A DNA stretch of 64,000 nucleotides from Asterias rubens (Eukaryota; Echinodermata; Asteroidea; Forcipulatida; Asteriidae): contig NC_047065.1 of assembly GCF_902459465.1 (NCBI RefSeq), forward strand, positions 17,688,204-17,752,203, given 5' to 3'. Position numbers and translations under genes: made by a program. Positions 51,801 to 64,000 of the stretch are shown here, one piece after another; the stretch's first letter is position 1, and every line of letters starts with the position of its first letter. A model generated the notes under the pieces. That model was given only the letters and a program-made list of their open reading frames with translations, was not told the origin of the DNA and searched no databases.

Positions 51801-52244
51801 TGATTCCCTAGAAGCCCGCATAGAATACTGCCCTCTATGTCTCGATTTAAAAAACAATCTTAACCTGCGTAGGTTGATCCAATGCTATGGGCATTAAACA
51901 CAACAGTCGCTAATAATATGGCATTTACTATATAACACTTGATTGTCATTTCTCATAAACTGTTTCTTTTGTAAAGTCGTTTCCCGTTGAGGGATTGGAC
52001 AACCGCAAAACACTCGCGGGTTATCTAGTTATACATACACCAAACCAATTGTGAATTCTCAGATGGGAAGCCGGACCCCTTAACTTTCTTGCCCGTCTGC
52101 TGCTGTTTACTGAGAGAGTTTTGTCAGTAGAAACTTGTATGGTTATATTTCACTCGGGGGTTAAATTGAAAATTGCTATGAATTAACACGTCAGTGATCT
52201 TATAAGATGTGGGAGTCCATGGCCAGTTATAGATCCCTAGTGGA
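48851..52244. other. Intergenic, one CTCF-like site
   Basis: No gene supported. At 50764-50780 AGCGCCCCCAGGCGGTAG resembles the reverse CTCF core (AGCGCCCCCTGGTGG). Short minus-strand frames (49290-49544 and others) have no signature. Confidence 0.4.
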
Positions 52245-53065
52245 GTTTGTATTCTCATTGTTTTGAAGGAACTGTTCCCAAGTTTGTATTCTCATTGTTT
52301 TGAAGGAACTGTTCCCAAGTTTGTATTCTCATTGTTTTGAAGGAACTGTTCCCAAGTTTGTATTCTCATTGTCTTGAAGGAACTGTTCCCAAGTTTGTAT
52401 TCTCATTTTCTTGAAGGAACTGTTCCCAAGTTTGTATTCTCATTGTTTTGAAGGAACTGTTCCCAAGTTTGTATTCTCATTGTCTTGAAGGAACTGTTCC
52501 CAAGTTTGTATTCTCATTGTCTTGAAGGAACTGTTCCCAAGTTTGTATTCTCATTGTCTTGAAGGAACTGTTCCCAAGTTTGTATTCTCATTGTCTTGAA
52601 GGAACTGTTCCCAAGTTTGTATTCTCATTGTTTTGAAGGAACTGTTCCCAAGTTTGTATTCTCATTGTTTTGAAGGAACTGTTCCCAAGTTTGTATTCTC
52701 ATTGTTTTGAAGGAACTGTTCCCAAGTTTGTATTCTCATTGTTTTGAAGGAACTGTTCCCAAGTTTGTATTCTCATTGTTTTGAAGGAACTGTTCCCAAG
52801 TTTGTATTCTCATTGTTTTGAAGGAACTGTTCCCAAGTTTGTATTCTCATTGTTTTGAAGGAACTGTTCCCAAGTTTGTATTCTCATTGTTTTGAAGGAA
52901 CTGTTCCCAAGTTTGTATTCTCATTGTTTTGAAGGAACTGTTCCCAAGTTTGTATTCTCATTGTCTTGAAGGAACTGTTCCCAAGTTTGTATTCTCATTG
53001 TCTTGAAGGAACTGTTCCCAAGTTTGTATTCTTATTGTCTTGAAGGAACTGTTCCCAAGTTTGTT
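52245..53065 (+). repeat. 37-bp minisatellite, about 22 copies
   Basis: 'GTTTGTATTCTCATTGTTTTGAAGGAACTGTTCCCAA' repeats almost perfectly. Main variant is GTTTTG/GTCTTG. Each unit contains GGAACTGTTCC, a short palindrome. Confidence 0.96.
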
Positions 53066-56000
53066 TCCAATATCAAACTGTTTCCGAAGCTGGATTTTAA
53101 CTTGGGGCAGTATTTTGTACTCGCTCAAGAACAATGATCTAGTCTTTGTTATTTTACAGCTCCTTGACCCCGAAGAGGTCAAATGTCAAAAGAGTCTCGC
53201 AAAGAAAGCAAGTTTTTCAATCTCAGTGTCGACCTGGGTACCTTGGTTTGGAAGTCCATTGTCACAGTCACAGTTGTTTTGTTTTGTTTTGTTTTTGAAA
53301 AAAATCCAACATTTATCTATAAAGACCTTGTTTTTTCAACAACAAAAAAGATTGAAACTGTCTATACAAGTCTAGATTATTCATTTTGATTGGTTTCTGT
53401 TTATAAATGGATAAACAGCTGTGCGTTTACAAAACACCAATATTGTCTTAGACAGTAGGTTCAATAGCATCAGCTTGTAATAATTTAGCACATATTATAC
53501 CCCCACCCCTCCCCCACCCCTCCCCTCAAATGCCTAGGACTGATTTTCCCTCCAAAGTCGGATCACATTTGTGATAAAAGTCAGCTCAACTGCTGGCATT
53601 CGGAATATTGTAGTTTAATTACTAGCGGTCAGTGAAGCGTACTGAACACGAGTAGCGAGAAGGCTACAAAGAATAAAGAAAAGAAGAGGAAAGAAGAGTG
53701 GGATGAGACGAGGACATTTCGGCACTATCTGCCGCCTTAGACCCCACGGCATCAGAAACCCTCTCTCCTCACTCGTCAGCCTTGTCGGGTGGATAAAACT
53801 AACTGAGTCAGTCTCCGAGACGATCATGATGACGATGATGGGTCCCGCCGTCACACAAGACGCCACGGAGCAACCAAGTTTGCAATTTTACCGGCACGCC
53901 GCGAACCACGCCCCGGGACACGCTTCCATTTCAGCCGCAAAGGGTCAAGAAAATATGCTTTTAAGGTTTTGAATTTCAATATCTGGGCCATCGTTAATTT
54001 CTTGATGCAATTATAGGGGGAGACTGCCGCAGCTTGAGGCAGTTAAAAGCCCGAGGTAAGAAACGTGGGAGTTGAGAAACCTCCTGTCGTAGCCTAGCCT
54101 AAGGTTGATACATGCATGCTGATTAGGAGCCATTATTCAACTATGTCTTCTTTCTCTCCTACTATGACTCTTCAAATATTAAACAAAAATACTTTCCCCC
54201 CAAAAAGAGCTCACACAAAAAGTTTGGAGTTTGCAATGTTGACGCGTCTCTTTTTTTGACTAAAGTCGTGATATCGTCACGGCTTAATGCCGTTGGTGTT
54301 TAGTAAAAGTCCAATAGTGATGTGATTTAGGATGAGCTGGTACGTTACACAAATCATGGTTGAATTCATGGATGCACGTTTCGATTTGTATCAGACAGTA
54401 GGTTAGAGGATTGTCCTATTATACTATCGAGGGATCAGAGTGTAAAACACGTCAAACTGAAGATGTCAGATTGTGTAGAATGATACCTCGTAACATAGAT
54501 CTATCCTAGTCTCATCTCTCAAGAAACATCGTCATCTACTCATAAGCATTCTTACGAATTGTCTCAATTCAGTGTCAAGGGAGATGGTACAGTGGGGTAT
54601 CATGTCCAACCCACCCGCAAGGAGTCAACTCAACACTGTGCGTGAGCGGCATAACTTGCCGTAAATACGAAGCGATCTTCAGGCACCAAACCTCCCACAA
54701 TTAAACTGATTCAGCGCCCGGCATGTAATGGAGACGAGCGGTTGCAATGGATACTGAAAACTCAAGTCTCCTCTTTTTGGTGTAGCAACAACGCAAGCAA
54801 TATTCCCAAGTGGTCCCGCGACAAACCAGTAATAATTGATTTTTCCGGAAATCTGGGACGGGTTATATGTCGGTTGGAGGTTTAGATTTGAAGGGATGTT
54901 GGGCCATGCGGCAGGTAGTACTCTAATTGGCAGGTGTTTTAAAGACATGCTTTCTTCAATGTGTAAATATGACTGGGTTTAACACTCGTATGAGATCATC
55001 AAATACTCGTTGTTTGATGTCACGATCATAACAGACACGCCCATCATCTTCTTTTTATTAGACCACATCACGTGATTGAAACCACGCCACTTATTCATAA
55101 TTCCCCGCCATTTTTGAACTTTGGGGAAAATGCATAAGTCACTGTCCACTTACAAACATTGGTCAAATAAAAAATTAATTCTTAAAAAAAATGTTTCAAG
55201 TAATAATGAATATAAATATGTTTTTACTGTGTTCGCGTTATATAGCAATACGAAATAACCCTGTTCCATTGACAAAATCACAAAACAAATACTTATCTAT
55301 ATCAACCACAGTAGCATCATTAAAAAGCAAATACCAATAAACCGGAAATCCTTGCTTATATTGCTGCTTTCGTCACTTTCGTTTCATTTGTTCATTGGCT
55401 TTTATTCTGCAGCAATTTAGCCACCGCTAAATTAAATCTTGTCACCTAAAAGATGCTACTGAAAAAGTACTGCGTCAAGCAATATTTGAACGTTTTGCGA
55501 CATAAATATCTATACTATTTCTCAACTATTTAGCAAAGAGAAAAGTTGCGTTGCGTCCGCCAAAAACACGGCACGTAGCGGCTGATGGAACATTATTAAC
55601 TTATTAATATCTGTATTTTATCTGGGTATGCCAATACTCTAAATATTATGGCTTTATTAATTTGTTGATAGTCCGCACATGTTATTAAGTTACGTAGATA
55701 TCTCAAAGTGCACATGGCTGAAACAACACCACTATTTACATTAGGTCACTCATTCAGCAAAACCAATTTAAAATCGTCAATGGTAAGCAAAATGACCCAG
55801 ATACAAATGCTTTACAACTTACGGCACACATACAAAACAATGTTTAAGAATGTTCATGTTACTGTAACTTATTGTACACACTTTCGTCTATTCTATGTTG
55901 CCCTTGTCACGTGCTACAGTTTGCGTTTGCACCTACGGCTGTCCGGTCAAATGAGCACATCACTACCAACAGACAGACGTTCCGTTGTTTCTTTTAAATT

Positions 56001-56640
56001 TCAACCTATGGTTGAGTACCCATCTCAAGATGTTCCAGCCGAGTTGGCTATTGTATGGCTCCGACTTTTAACTATAAACCCGAAGGTTGAAATGCACAGT
56101 TTTGTAACCGATAAACGTTTGTGATTTTTAGGCAGCGCTTGTGTCCGGGATAGGAACGAGTGTCACTAAGATGCGAATATGCCCGTTATTGCCGAGTGTT
56201 TTAGAAACGAGGTTTTAAGGTGGCGGATGGAACTTCAGCCAAATAGAAGCCGAAGCCAGAAACATGGAAATTAAAAGAAACACAGTCTTCCTTCGGCTAA
56301 TTTTTCCCACCAAAGCGCAGTCTGTATGGTCTTTGTTTGACCTCTGATCTACTAACTTGATTAATCCTAGATATACTGCTACCACAGAGGAGGAAAAGAC
56401 ACCAGGAATAATAGTCTTGAAACAAGTTATAATACCAAAGAAGAAAGACAGTCGCATTAGCACAGGAGATCAGATAGCATCACTCGTCACTAGGTCATTG
56501 AGATAATTGCTAAAGCGCGGGAAACGCTTCTAGATTAATTACTCTGGGCTGAAATGAAGCCGTGAACGTGTTTGGCGGCAACACAGCTGCAGAACACTAA
56601 GAACTAATGTAGCACTAGCCGCAACTACAGACTATCAGAG
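53066..56640. other. Intergenic, nothing firm
   Basis: A C-rich run lies at 53501-53526. Open frames at 53703-53972 (+), 54679-54948 (-) and 55708-56124 (+) have no recognised domain or splice context. Confidence 0.4.
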
Positions 56641-57950
56641 ACAGAGTCATTAGACAGAGTCAGTCAGACAGAGTCAGACAGACAGAGTCAGTCACACAGA
56701 GTCAGTCAGACAGAGTCAGTCAGACAGAGTCAGTCACACAGAGTCAGTCACACAGAGTCAGTCAGACAGAGTCAGTCAGACAAAGTCAGTCAGACAAAGT
56801 CAGTCAGACAGAGTCAGTCACACAGAGTCAGTCAGACAGAGTCAGTCACACAGAGTCAGTCACACAGAGTCAGTCACACAGAGTCAGTCAGACAGAGTCA
56901 GTCAGACAGAGTCAGTCAGACAGTGTCAGTCAGACAGAGTCAGTCAGACAGAGTCAGTCAGACAGAGTCAGTCAGACAGAGTCAGTCAGACAGAGTCAGT
57001 CACACAGAGTCAGTCACACAGAGTCAGTCACACAGAGTCAGTCACACAGAGTCAGTCACACAGAGTCAGTCAGACAGTGTCAGTCAGACAGAGTCAGTCA
57101 GACAGAGTCAGTCAGACAGTGTCAGTCAGACAGAGTCAGTCAGACAGAGTCAGTCACACAGAGTCAGTCACACAGAGTCAGTCACACAGAGTCAGTCACA
57201 CAGAGTCAGTCACACAGAGTCAGTCACACAGAGTCAGTCACACAGAGTCAGTCACACAGAGTCAGTCAGACAGAGTCAGTCAGACAGAGTCAGTCAGACA
57301 GTGTCAGTCAGACAGAGTCAGTCAGACAGTGTCAGTCACGCAGAGTCAGTCAGACAGAGTCAGTCACACAGAGTCAGTCACCCAGAGTCAGTCACACAGA
57401 GTCAGTCAGACAGAGTCAGTCAGACAGTGTCAGTCAGACAGTGTCAGTCACGCAGAGTCAGTCACACAGAGTCAGTCAGACAGAGTCAGTCACACAGAGT
57501 CAGTCAGACAGAGTCAGTCAGACAGTGTCAGTCAGACAGAGTCAGTCAGACAAAGTCAGTCAGACAGAGTCAGTCACGCAGAGTCAGTCAGACAGAGTCA
57601 GTTACACAGAGTCAGTCAGACAGAGTCAGTCACACAGAGTCAGTCACACAGAGTCAGTCAGACAGAGTCAGTCAGACAGAGTCAGTCACACAGAGTCAGT
57701 CACACAGAGTCAGTCAGACAGTGTCAGTAAGACAGAGTCAGTCAGACAGAGTCAGTCAGACAGAGTCAGTCAGACAGAGTCAGTCACACAGAGTCAGTCA
57801 CACAGAGTCAGTCAGACAGTGTCAGTCAGACAGAGTCAGTCACACAGAGTCAGTCACACAGAGTCAGTCACACAGAGTCAGTCACACAGAGTCAGTCACA
57901 CAGAGTCAGTCACACAGAGTCAGTCACACAGAGTTAGTCACACAGAGTTT
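56641..57950 (+). repeat. 14-bp minisatellite, about 93 copies
   Basis: 'CAGTCAGACAGAGT' alternates with 'CAGTCACACAGAGT' (and rarer CAGTGT and ACGCAG forms) in a patterned way. It stays open in all plus frames because 14 x 3 = 42, so the long Ser/Gln/Val open frames are artefacts. Confidence 0.96.
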
Positions 57951-60600
57951 GTATAAAAATACATCAAAGATAAAATACTAGACAATAACAAAACTTTGAC
58001 TAAAAGTGCATTTTAACAAAATAATTTGTAACTGAAAAATAGACAATTAAATACTTCCTTATATGAATGGAGGAAATTACACACCCTATATCAAACACAC
58101 AATTAAAATTGAGAGATGAACAATTTAATCAAGTTTGTTGACTCGATAAGTCGAAGATTACAACGTTATGAAGAGGCCAATAATCATAAAACAGCATAAA
58201 TGTCTATAGTTTGGGATTATACCTATACCGACAAACGCTTTTTGAAATGGATTTAGAAGCAGACATACTTTGCCCACTATTTGTTTGCTATTTTTGACTT
58301 ATGTTCATATTAATGTTGAACCATTTTAACTGGTATTGGTGCACCCCGAGGCCTTCGTACTTTATTTCTATCACTCATAACTAAGTGCGCCCTCTTTCGG
58401 GATTTAAGTAAACCAATCAGTATAACTCAATCCTTATAAACTCCTTATTAGACACATTTAAATAACTACATATTGCTCTGTAAATGTTATGAATCTATGT
58501 CAAAACAAAGTCTTAAAACCTATCTCAAAGAATTTAGAATTAACAATAATTAAAACAATCATCAGGACAACGTATGAACAAGGTAAGATGACGATCGTGA
58601 GACAGGTTGTTTGTTCACAAGACGGATTTAACTTGCCGTAGCTTACCGTAGCTTACATTTTCTTGTTACTGGCACCGACAACACCCCCACAACAAATCCA
58701 CCAATTCCTCATAGAATAACTGGTGATAAAGTACTCGTTCTGAATCGAAGCAACGACCCACACCACCACCAATAAACAACAATACATTTACAATTGTAAA
58801 TAGTTATTACATTATCAATATGTGTTTCCCAAAAATAATTACCTCATAACGATAGAACTTTATTTTCAATAGAAATGCCCTATAATTAAAGAAAGAGTAT
58901 TAGAGCAGTGTAGTGATGTCACAGCTTGCCTAATCTTCCCTTCACCCCACCTTCTCCCCACATCTACATCGACCCCTCTACCCGTTCCTTAGTACCCTAG
59001 GGGAATAGAGGGACAGAGGAAAGACATGTCAGTAAACGTGAAGTGAAAGGGATAGGCAATGTTTCCGTTGTACATTAAACATAACTTCTCTCATCGTAAT
59101 GTGTTAAGCTTCAGGTCATTTCTATAGTGTATATTTACCGGCGCACAGAGAATCAGTGAATTTAAAGGGATATTAATCTTACGGTTTACTCACAATCCCT
59201 GCAGCATTTTTTCCAATTCTTTCCACTATTTCACCCAGAAGAGAAAAACATAAGAAGGGATGACAAAATGTAATAACTACAATAGTTCTGGATCACTGCT
59301 TGAGCCATGTCTCGCCAAAGTGCCGGCTTTTTCCGACTGATCGAGAAGAATATAAAAATAGCAACCTAAAACGTTCATCCATTTAATTTCGAAACCCTCG
59401 ATTGTTTGGTATGGGGAGAGTTTACTTTTACTAATGTCATTTCACATCAAAGACGTTCGATCCCAAATCGCTGGTCTATTCAGGAACTGAAGCGATTTAT
59501 ATCATAAATAGTCACTAAAAGAGACCAGTCCGACTCAGTGCAATTATCAAAAAGGATGATTTGAAATCTCATTTTTGATGGATCTGGCAGTTTATGTAAT
59601 ATAGAAGACATCTCAGTGTCTGAGGTAAACTGATCTGTAAAAGCAGGTGTAGTTTCGACACAGCTCAACACTGTTTCAATATTTAATATCGTTTTAACCT
59701 GTCACTTAAACTTGAACCACTTTGACAGTGTAATATTAGTTATATTTGTACTTCAACGGTTTGTAACAATCCGTGTGCATTAATTTCATGATAATGAGAA
59801 ATGTTTTCTTTGCTATTGATAAGTTTTTTTAAGGATTGAAAAGTTTCCATCACAATCAATGCCGTTTTCAAACGTGGGTTTGAAGCTATTTTGTTCTCAA
59901 AATGACATTAGAAATAGCCATTGAGACCACATTTCAACTTTTGGTTCATCTGAGAATAACATTCCTCATATTGGAGTTACTTTGACGACGCCTTAAAGCT
60001 CTTAATTCAATCCAGACACATGGATGCCGGTAGTCGATGCAATTATTTAATTTTTAAAACTCTCGTCAATGATTGGGCAAAGTTTCGCGCAAAAAGTCCC
60101 GAAAGGTTAGAAGTGCATTGTGTACTTCCTCCTCTTGTTTTCTGTAAAAAGAACATCAGTGCGTCACAAGACAAACTTCTGGTCGAGTTATCCCAAAGTA
60201 ACCACACATATAAACCTCATCGTGGTCTCACTACTGGCCGTTTCAAACGCGTATTCAACTCCTTTTCAACTCGTATTCTTTCCTCATTAACGAAGTTACC
60301 AATCCCTTGCATTATTCAGTAACACAATGCCGTCGCTTTTAATGTCAATCATCCAGGTGCAACTTTTAGTTTGGCTCATCTTTGCTCTTCGTAAAATAAG
60401 CACAGACCAAAACCTAGAAGCGATGTGCGATATGGCCGATATACATAGCAGCCCGGGCCAGACGTCTTGTTAACCTTCAACGCCCAGGTAGCCTTCAATG
60501 TCTGCATTAACCAATGCCTGTTTCTTGCCAAAGTTGCCCACTCATCAGGCTATCCAATGATAGAGCCTACACACTGATACCTTGACATGACCATTATGTC
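57951..60600. other. Intergenic, nothing firm
   Basis: AT-rich with a few short frames (60020-60322 encodes 100 residues with no recognised family). No repeat partner in the window. Confidence 0.4.
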
Positions 60601-60604
60601 AAAG

Positions 60605-60757
60605 ACCATAACATGTAGCTGGATATTACATCCCTATAACGCGTCCATTGACCAGACCATAACATGTAGCTGGATATTACATCCCTATAATGCGTCCATT
60701 GACCAGACCATAACATGTAGCTGGATATTACATCCCTATAATGCGTCCATTGACCAT
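60605..60757 (+). repeat. 51-bp tandem repeat, three copies
   Basis: 'ACCATAACATGTAGCTGGAT...GCGTCCATTGACCAG' at 60605, 60656 and 60707, nearly identical. A shorter direct repeat, GACGAATAAACCATTCAA, occurs twice near 61035-61075. Confidence 0.93.
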
Positions 60758-60759
60758 GA

Positions 60760-62285
60760 CTCCACCCTGGTAACACCAATACGCACCCTTTTACAGTCAC
60801 TCGACACCCATTGGTCAATAACTATGGCATCCCCAATCTATCCTTTCGTCCAATGACCAATCCCGAAACAATCCACTGCAGGATATCTCACCACCAGGCC
60901 CGAAATCCCTAAATATCTTCTTATCTTCTTTATTCATTTGCCTGAATCCCGCTCAAGGACCAGAGTCCGTAACAAATTGACCAGACTCCTTCAGCCTGGA
61001 GTCCAGTTTCTCTATTATAATGATCCATTATATTTGACGAATAAACCATTCAATACTTGACGAATAAACCATTCAATTCAATTAAGAATTTAACCAAGGA
61101 CCCTATCCAGGGTCCAGTGTGGAATCCCCGTATGGAGGTATCAGTAATACCTCCATCGGGCTATACTGTCAATATAGTACCTCACTTCAGAGATGTGTGA
61201 ACTTATTGCAATCACCCATTAGAGCTAACTTCTTTAATGCATCGAAACTATTTATTGTCAATCTCTAAAAATAAATATCACACCCGGGGGATTTTATTTC
61301 TGGGCTGCTCATCCCTCCCACCTAAGTGTTGCAAACGTCAACATGTGCAGTGAATTGAAATCACACAATACACGTTTTTATCTTTTCTTACCATTCCACC
61401 CCAATCAATAATTGGTTATTGATTCATAAATTGCAAGCCATGCATTTAAGTGACCCGCCTCATTACGTGTTATGTCTGCTGATTTGTATAAGAAGTCTTC
61501 AATGTCCCAAGGGTTGTCGTTTCCCCCAAAATGAAGCTAAGAAACATAGGGATATAGATACATGCATAGTCGACTTGGCGGGGGCGCTGTGTAGAAAAAA
61601 CAAAGTTCCTTGCTTTTACATGCTCTCCATTTGGGATTGAGAGGGAGAGAGCGTTAAAAAAAAATGCCGGACAAGTGAAGGCTTTCTTTTGGTCTGTCCT
61701 TTTACCGATTCTCCCTGCGGCCAAATCCGCTGTGAAATATTCAAGCCTTCCAACATCCCTGGCTGTATAGTCCCTGTGAGTGACCTGCAGATAGCCCGTA
61801 GGCACCAATCAAGCGTAGAGAGAAGGAGCATTGAAGCAATGAATGGACCACGGCTTCATAAGCACGATTCCCACAGCCATGTTCTATACATGCAACGTGA
61901 AGCTGTTATGTCCCCGGACTCCTACCCGGCCGTGCAACCACCAGTCTACTACCTCACCAGTCACCGCAAGGGGCCAGTGCCTGCCTCGTTTACCATCCTC
62001 GGGAGAACACACCAATCCTTCCAACATCCTGTTCCTTTCCTTTAAGGCACGTCCAACCTGTCTAGTTTTCGGGAACAAAATCAAAAGGAACTTTGAGAGA
62101 AAATATTCGTCACCAACCAACCCTTTACCTCCGGACTGTAAGCCTATACACTTTAATATAAGCAACAACTGCAGTGTGTGTATTGTTGTTTGCCGTAAGA
62201 AAAGGAACAGGCATACCCTGAGGCAACTTTTGTAATTATGTCACATCTCGCGAGGTTTGAATAGCGCGTGATGCCCGCCAGCACT
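60760..62285. other. Intergenic, hairpin and short frames
   Basis: 'CCTATCCAGGGTCC', 'GGAGGTATCAGTAATACCTCC' (about 61134-61154, a clear hairpin) and a 130-codon frame at 61843-62235 without known domain. I do not call a gene. Confidence 0.35.
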
Positions 62286-62421
62286 TTTGGTTGCCATCGG
62301 CGCACTATTTTCATCGTCGCCATCGTTCCACAAGCCTCACACGGCAGTTTTTGCACCGATTTCCTCCAGTTTACCATGGTTTTTGGAGCTTGAGTACGCT
62401 AAAACGTGGATCCAACTAAAG
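62286..62421 (+). promoter_or_regulatory. Possible promoter and 5' exon of a downstream gene
   Basis: CpG-rich 'CATCGGCGCACTATTTTCATCGTCGCCATCGTTCC' is followed by '...GGATCCAACTAAAG' and the strong donor GTAAGTGCC at 62422. If it is a 5' UTR exon, the rest of the gene lies beyond the right edge. Unproven. Confidence 0.25.
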
Positions 62422-64000
62422 GTAAGTGCCTATGGTAGCGGGGACCGTAGTTTTGGGGAGCGGCGACGACCGATTTACCCCCTACAGAACCGTCCATTTT
62501 TTAAGAGGTAAACAGCGTATGTGTAGTTGTTGAAAGCATGGCAAATTCGCACAGTAGTCATGGCGTGACTGTGAGCTTTATACAACAACGTTATAGGGGC
62601 TTCATGCAATGCAGAATATGTGTGTTATACAAAGCATTATTGTTTCAAAGTTGGAACCATTTGTCGTTTGTTATTGCCGTATCTAGTCGTTTTTGCCTGT
62701 CGTGTTTCCTTTAGTTTGTCATGATATTGTAACATTTCACTCTTACACCGACTACTTATGGTTTAGGTCCATTGTATACCCAACACGCGTGCACAAATAG
62801 TGTACATTGTGTGTGTGAGATGGCAGTACATTTAAGTCCAATGGTACTTTACATGTAATAATCATGTCGCATACACGTGTGTTATCGATATAGAAGTGAA
62901 CATGAAAAGGCCAATTGTGTGACTTTTTGACTGCTGTTTCGTTGTCAAAGTCAAGCTAAATCATTGTGGTATTGTCGATAAATGGCGCGACTTCAATGAT
63001 CGTTTACTTATTATTGTATTGAACATCATGATGTTGCAAGCGCAAGAATATACACGTGTTGTTCAACGGCTCTCTTTGAATTGGCGGAACTGATATCTAT
63101 TTGAAAAATATTCACTTTTTATATCAGTATGACGTTGTCAATATGTCATTGTGATGTTTGTCATTGTTCGTTGTGATTGTGACGCTTGTAAATTTCGATT
63201 TATAGACGCATTTATGTGAACTAGAATACGTTCTATTGTTGACTGATTGCTTCATAATGGTGATTTATTGTTTAAAGCGATCAGACACAAATGCAAAATG
63301 TCCGTTACAAAATAATGTATCAAAAAAGAGACGCACTATTTGCAAACTGCGCATATCGTTTTATTCACTTTGGTTTTTAGTATTCCAAATGATTAATTCA
63401 GATTTAATACTTTAAAATTGTATCGAATCATGACAAATAATTATTGTTAGAATTGTTTATGTAGTGCCCCTTAAATATCTAAACATGGATGAAGCCTTGT
63501 GCTATGACACAATCTTTCACAGATTATGTCCGCTAACTTTAACACCCACTGCTGTTTGTTTACACGGTAATGAACCATGCACGCATAGACGGTGAAAGTC
63601 ACCACCGCAAATGGTGTGAAAGCGAAAACATGCATCCTTGACACCTCACTGTACAACCCCCACCCCCCCCCCCGCACACATTCCTGTCTTGGTGATTTGC
63701 ATGTTTCGTATGAGTGTACACATTTTGTTGGGTGTTACAGGACAACCAGGGAATATTGTTTTGTACATCAAAATATTTTTTCATAGTCTTTTTTACTCGG
63801 TATGACAACAACCAATGTCTCACCAAATCACACGGGTACTTAGTGGCACTGTGGATATTTAGACGTGTTTGTGGCCTCCAAATGTATTGGAAGGTTTGTA
63901 ATTGGTTCAAATTGCTAAATAAGTTGACAATGTTCAAACAATCTCTGATGGCGTTATCCTATTCCATTGATTACTGCAGTGAAAGGTCGTTACGGTACCA
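62422..64000. other. Right-edge flank, nothing recognised
   Basis: AT-rich with a C-run at 63656-63674. It could be the first intron of the gene suggested at 62286-62421. Confidence 0.3.

Noticed and set aside
54679..54948. 89-codon minus-strand frame
   Set aside because: No family signature, no neighbours or splice sites in support.
56923..57981. 352-codon Ser/Gln/Val repeat frame
   Set aside because: 14-bp minisatellite that stays open in all three plus frames. No start context or domain.
60020..60322. 100-codon frame as a gene
   Set aside because: No recognised domain, no splice or promoter context. Its length is expected by chance in this much DNA.
61843..62235. 130-codon frame as a gene
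   Set aside because: No domain or composition signal, and overlapping frames of similar length exist on both strands.

Overview
The window is eukaryotic, animal nuclear DNA. It has split genes with GT-AG introns, abundant microsatellites and minisatellites, tRNA-derived SINE fragments, MITEs, a LINE and Penelope-like remnants. No bacterial operons, ribosome binding sites or CRISPR arrays are visible. The gene content and several dispersed repeats, such as the palindromic TTAA-flanked elements and the 'GGGCAAGGGCACCAAGG' repeat, suggest a marine deuterostome. From memory they fit an echinoderm, most likely a sea star, but that taxon call is an inference I could not check.

Layout. 1-9 kb is transposon territory: a Penelope-like reverse-transcriptase tail cut by the left edge, a ~2.6 kb inverted-repeat structure with ~0.75-0.8 kb arms, several minisatellites and two TTAA-flanked MITEs. 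9.0-20.2 kb holds a complete nine-exon plus-strand gene for a 678-residue single-pass membrane protein (signal peptide, three CUB domains, one LDL-receptor class A domain, transmembrane helix, proline-rich tail with a PPxY motif). Its introns carry an array that copies the exon 3 splice acceptor about 26 times, and decayed copies of the LDLa exon. 20.2-28.8 kb is intergenic: a polypurine tract, a tandem array of a ~105-bp core alternating with (TTTG)n, and two MITEs that share one TTAA.

28.96-44.45 kb is TAF4, the TFIID scaffold subunit, with 11 coding exons giving 1,052 residues (TAFH domain, histone-fold region, conserved C-terminus). Every exon junction is in phase. Its introns hold a 42-bp minisatellite, SINEs, small MITEs and a nearly complete CR1/L2-type LINE in the same orientation. 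A long probable 3' UTR follows. 49-64 kb has no gene I can support. It contains a 37-bp, a 14-bp and a 51-bp minisatellite, a possible CTCF-like site, and a possible 5' exon of a further gene near 62.3-62.4 kb.

The two genes are not functionally linked: TAF4 acts in basal transcription and the CUB/LDLa protein at the cell surface. The most unusual material is repeat biology. It includes arrays that multiply splice junctions inside one gene, inverted repeats with hammerhead-like loops that share a Penelope-style terminus, and two loci where the same short 'CTACATTG(TTTG)n' insert sits between unrelated long direct duplications.
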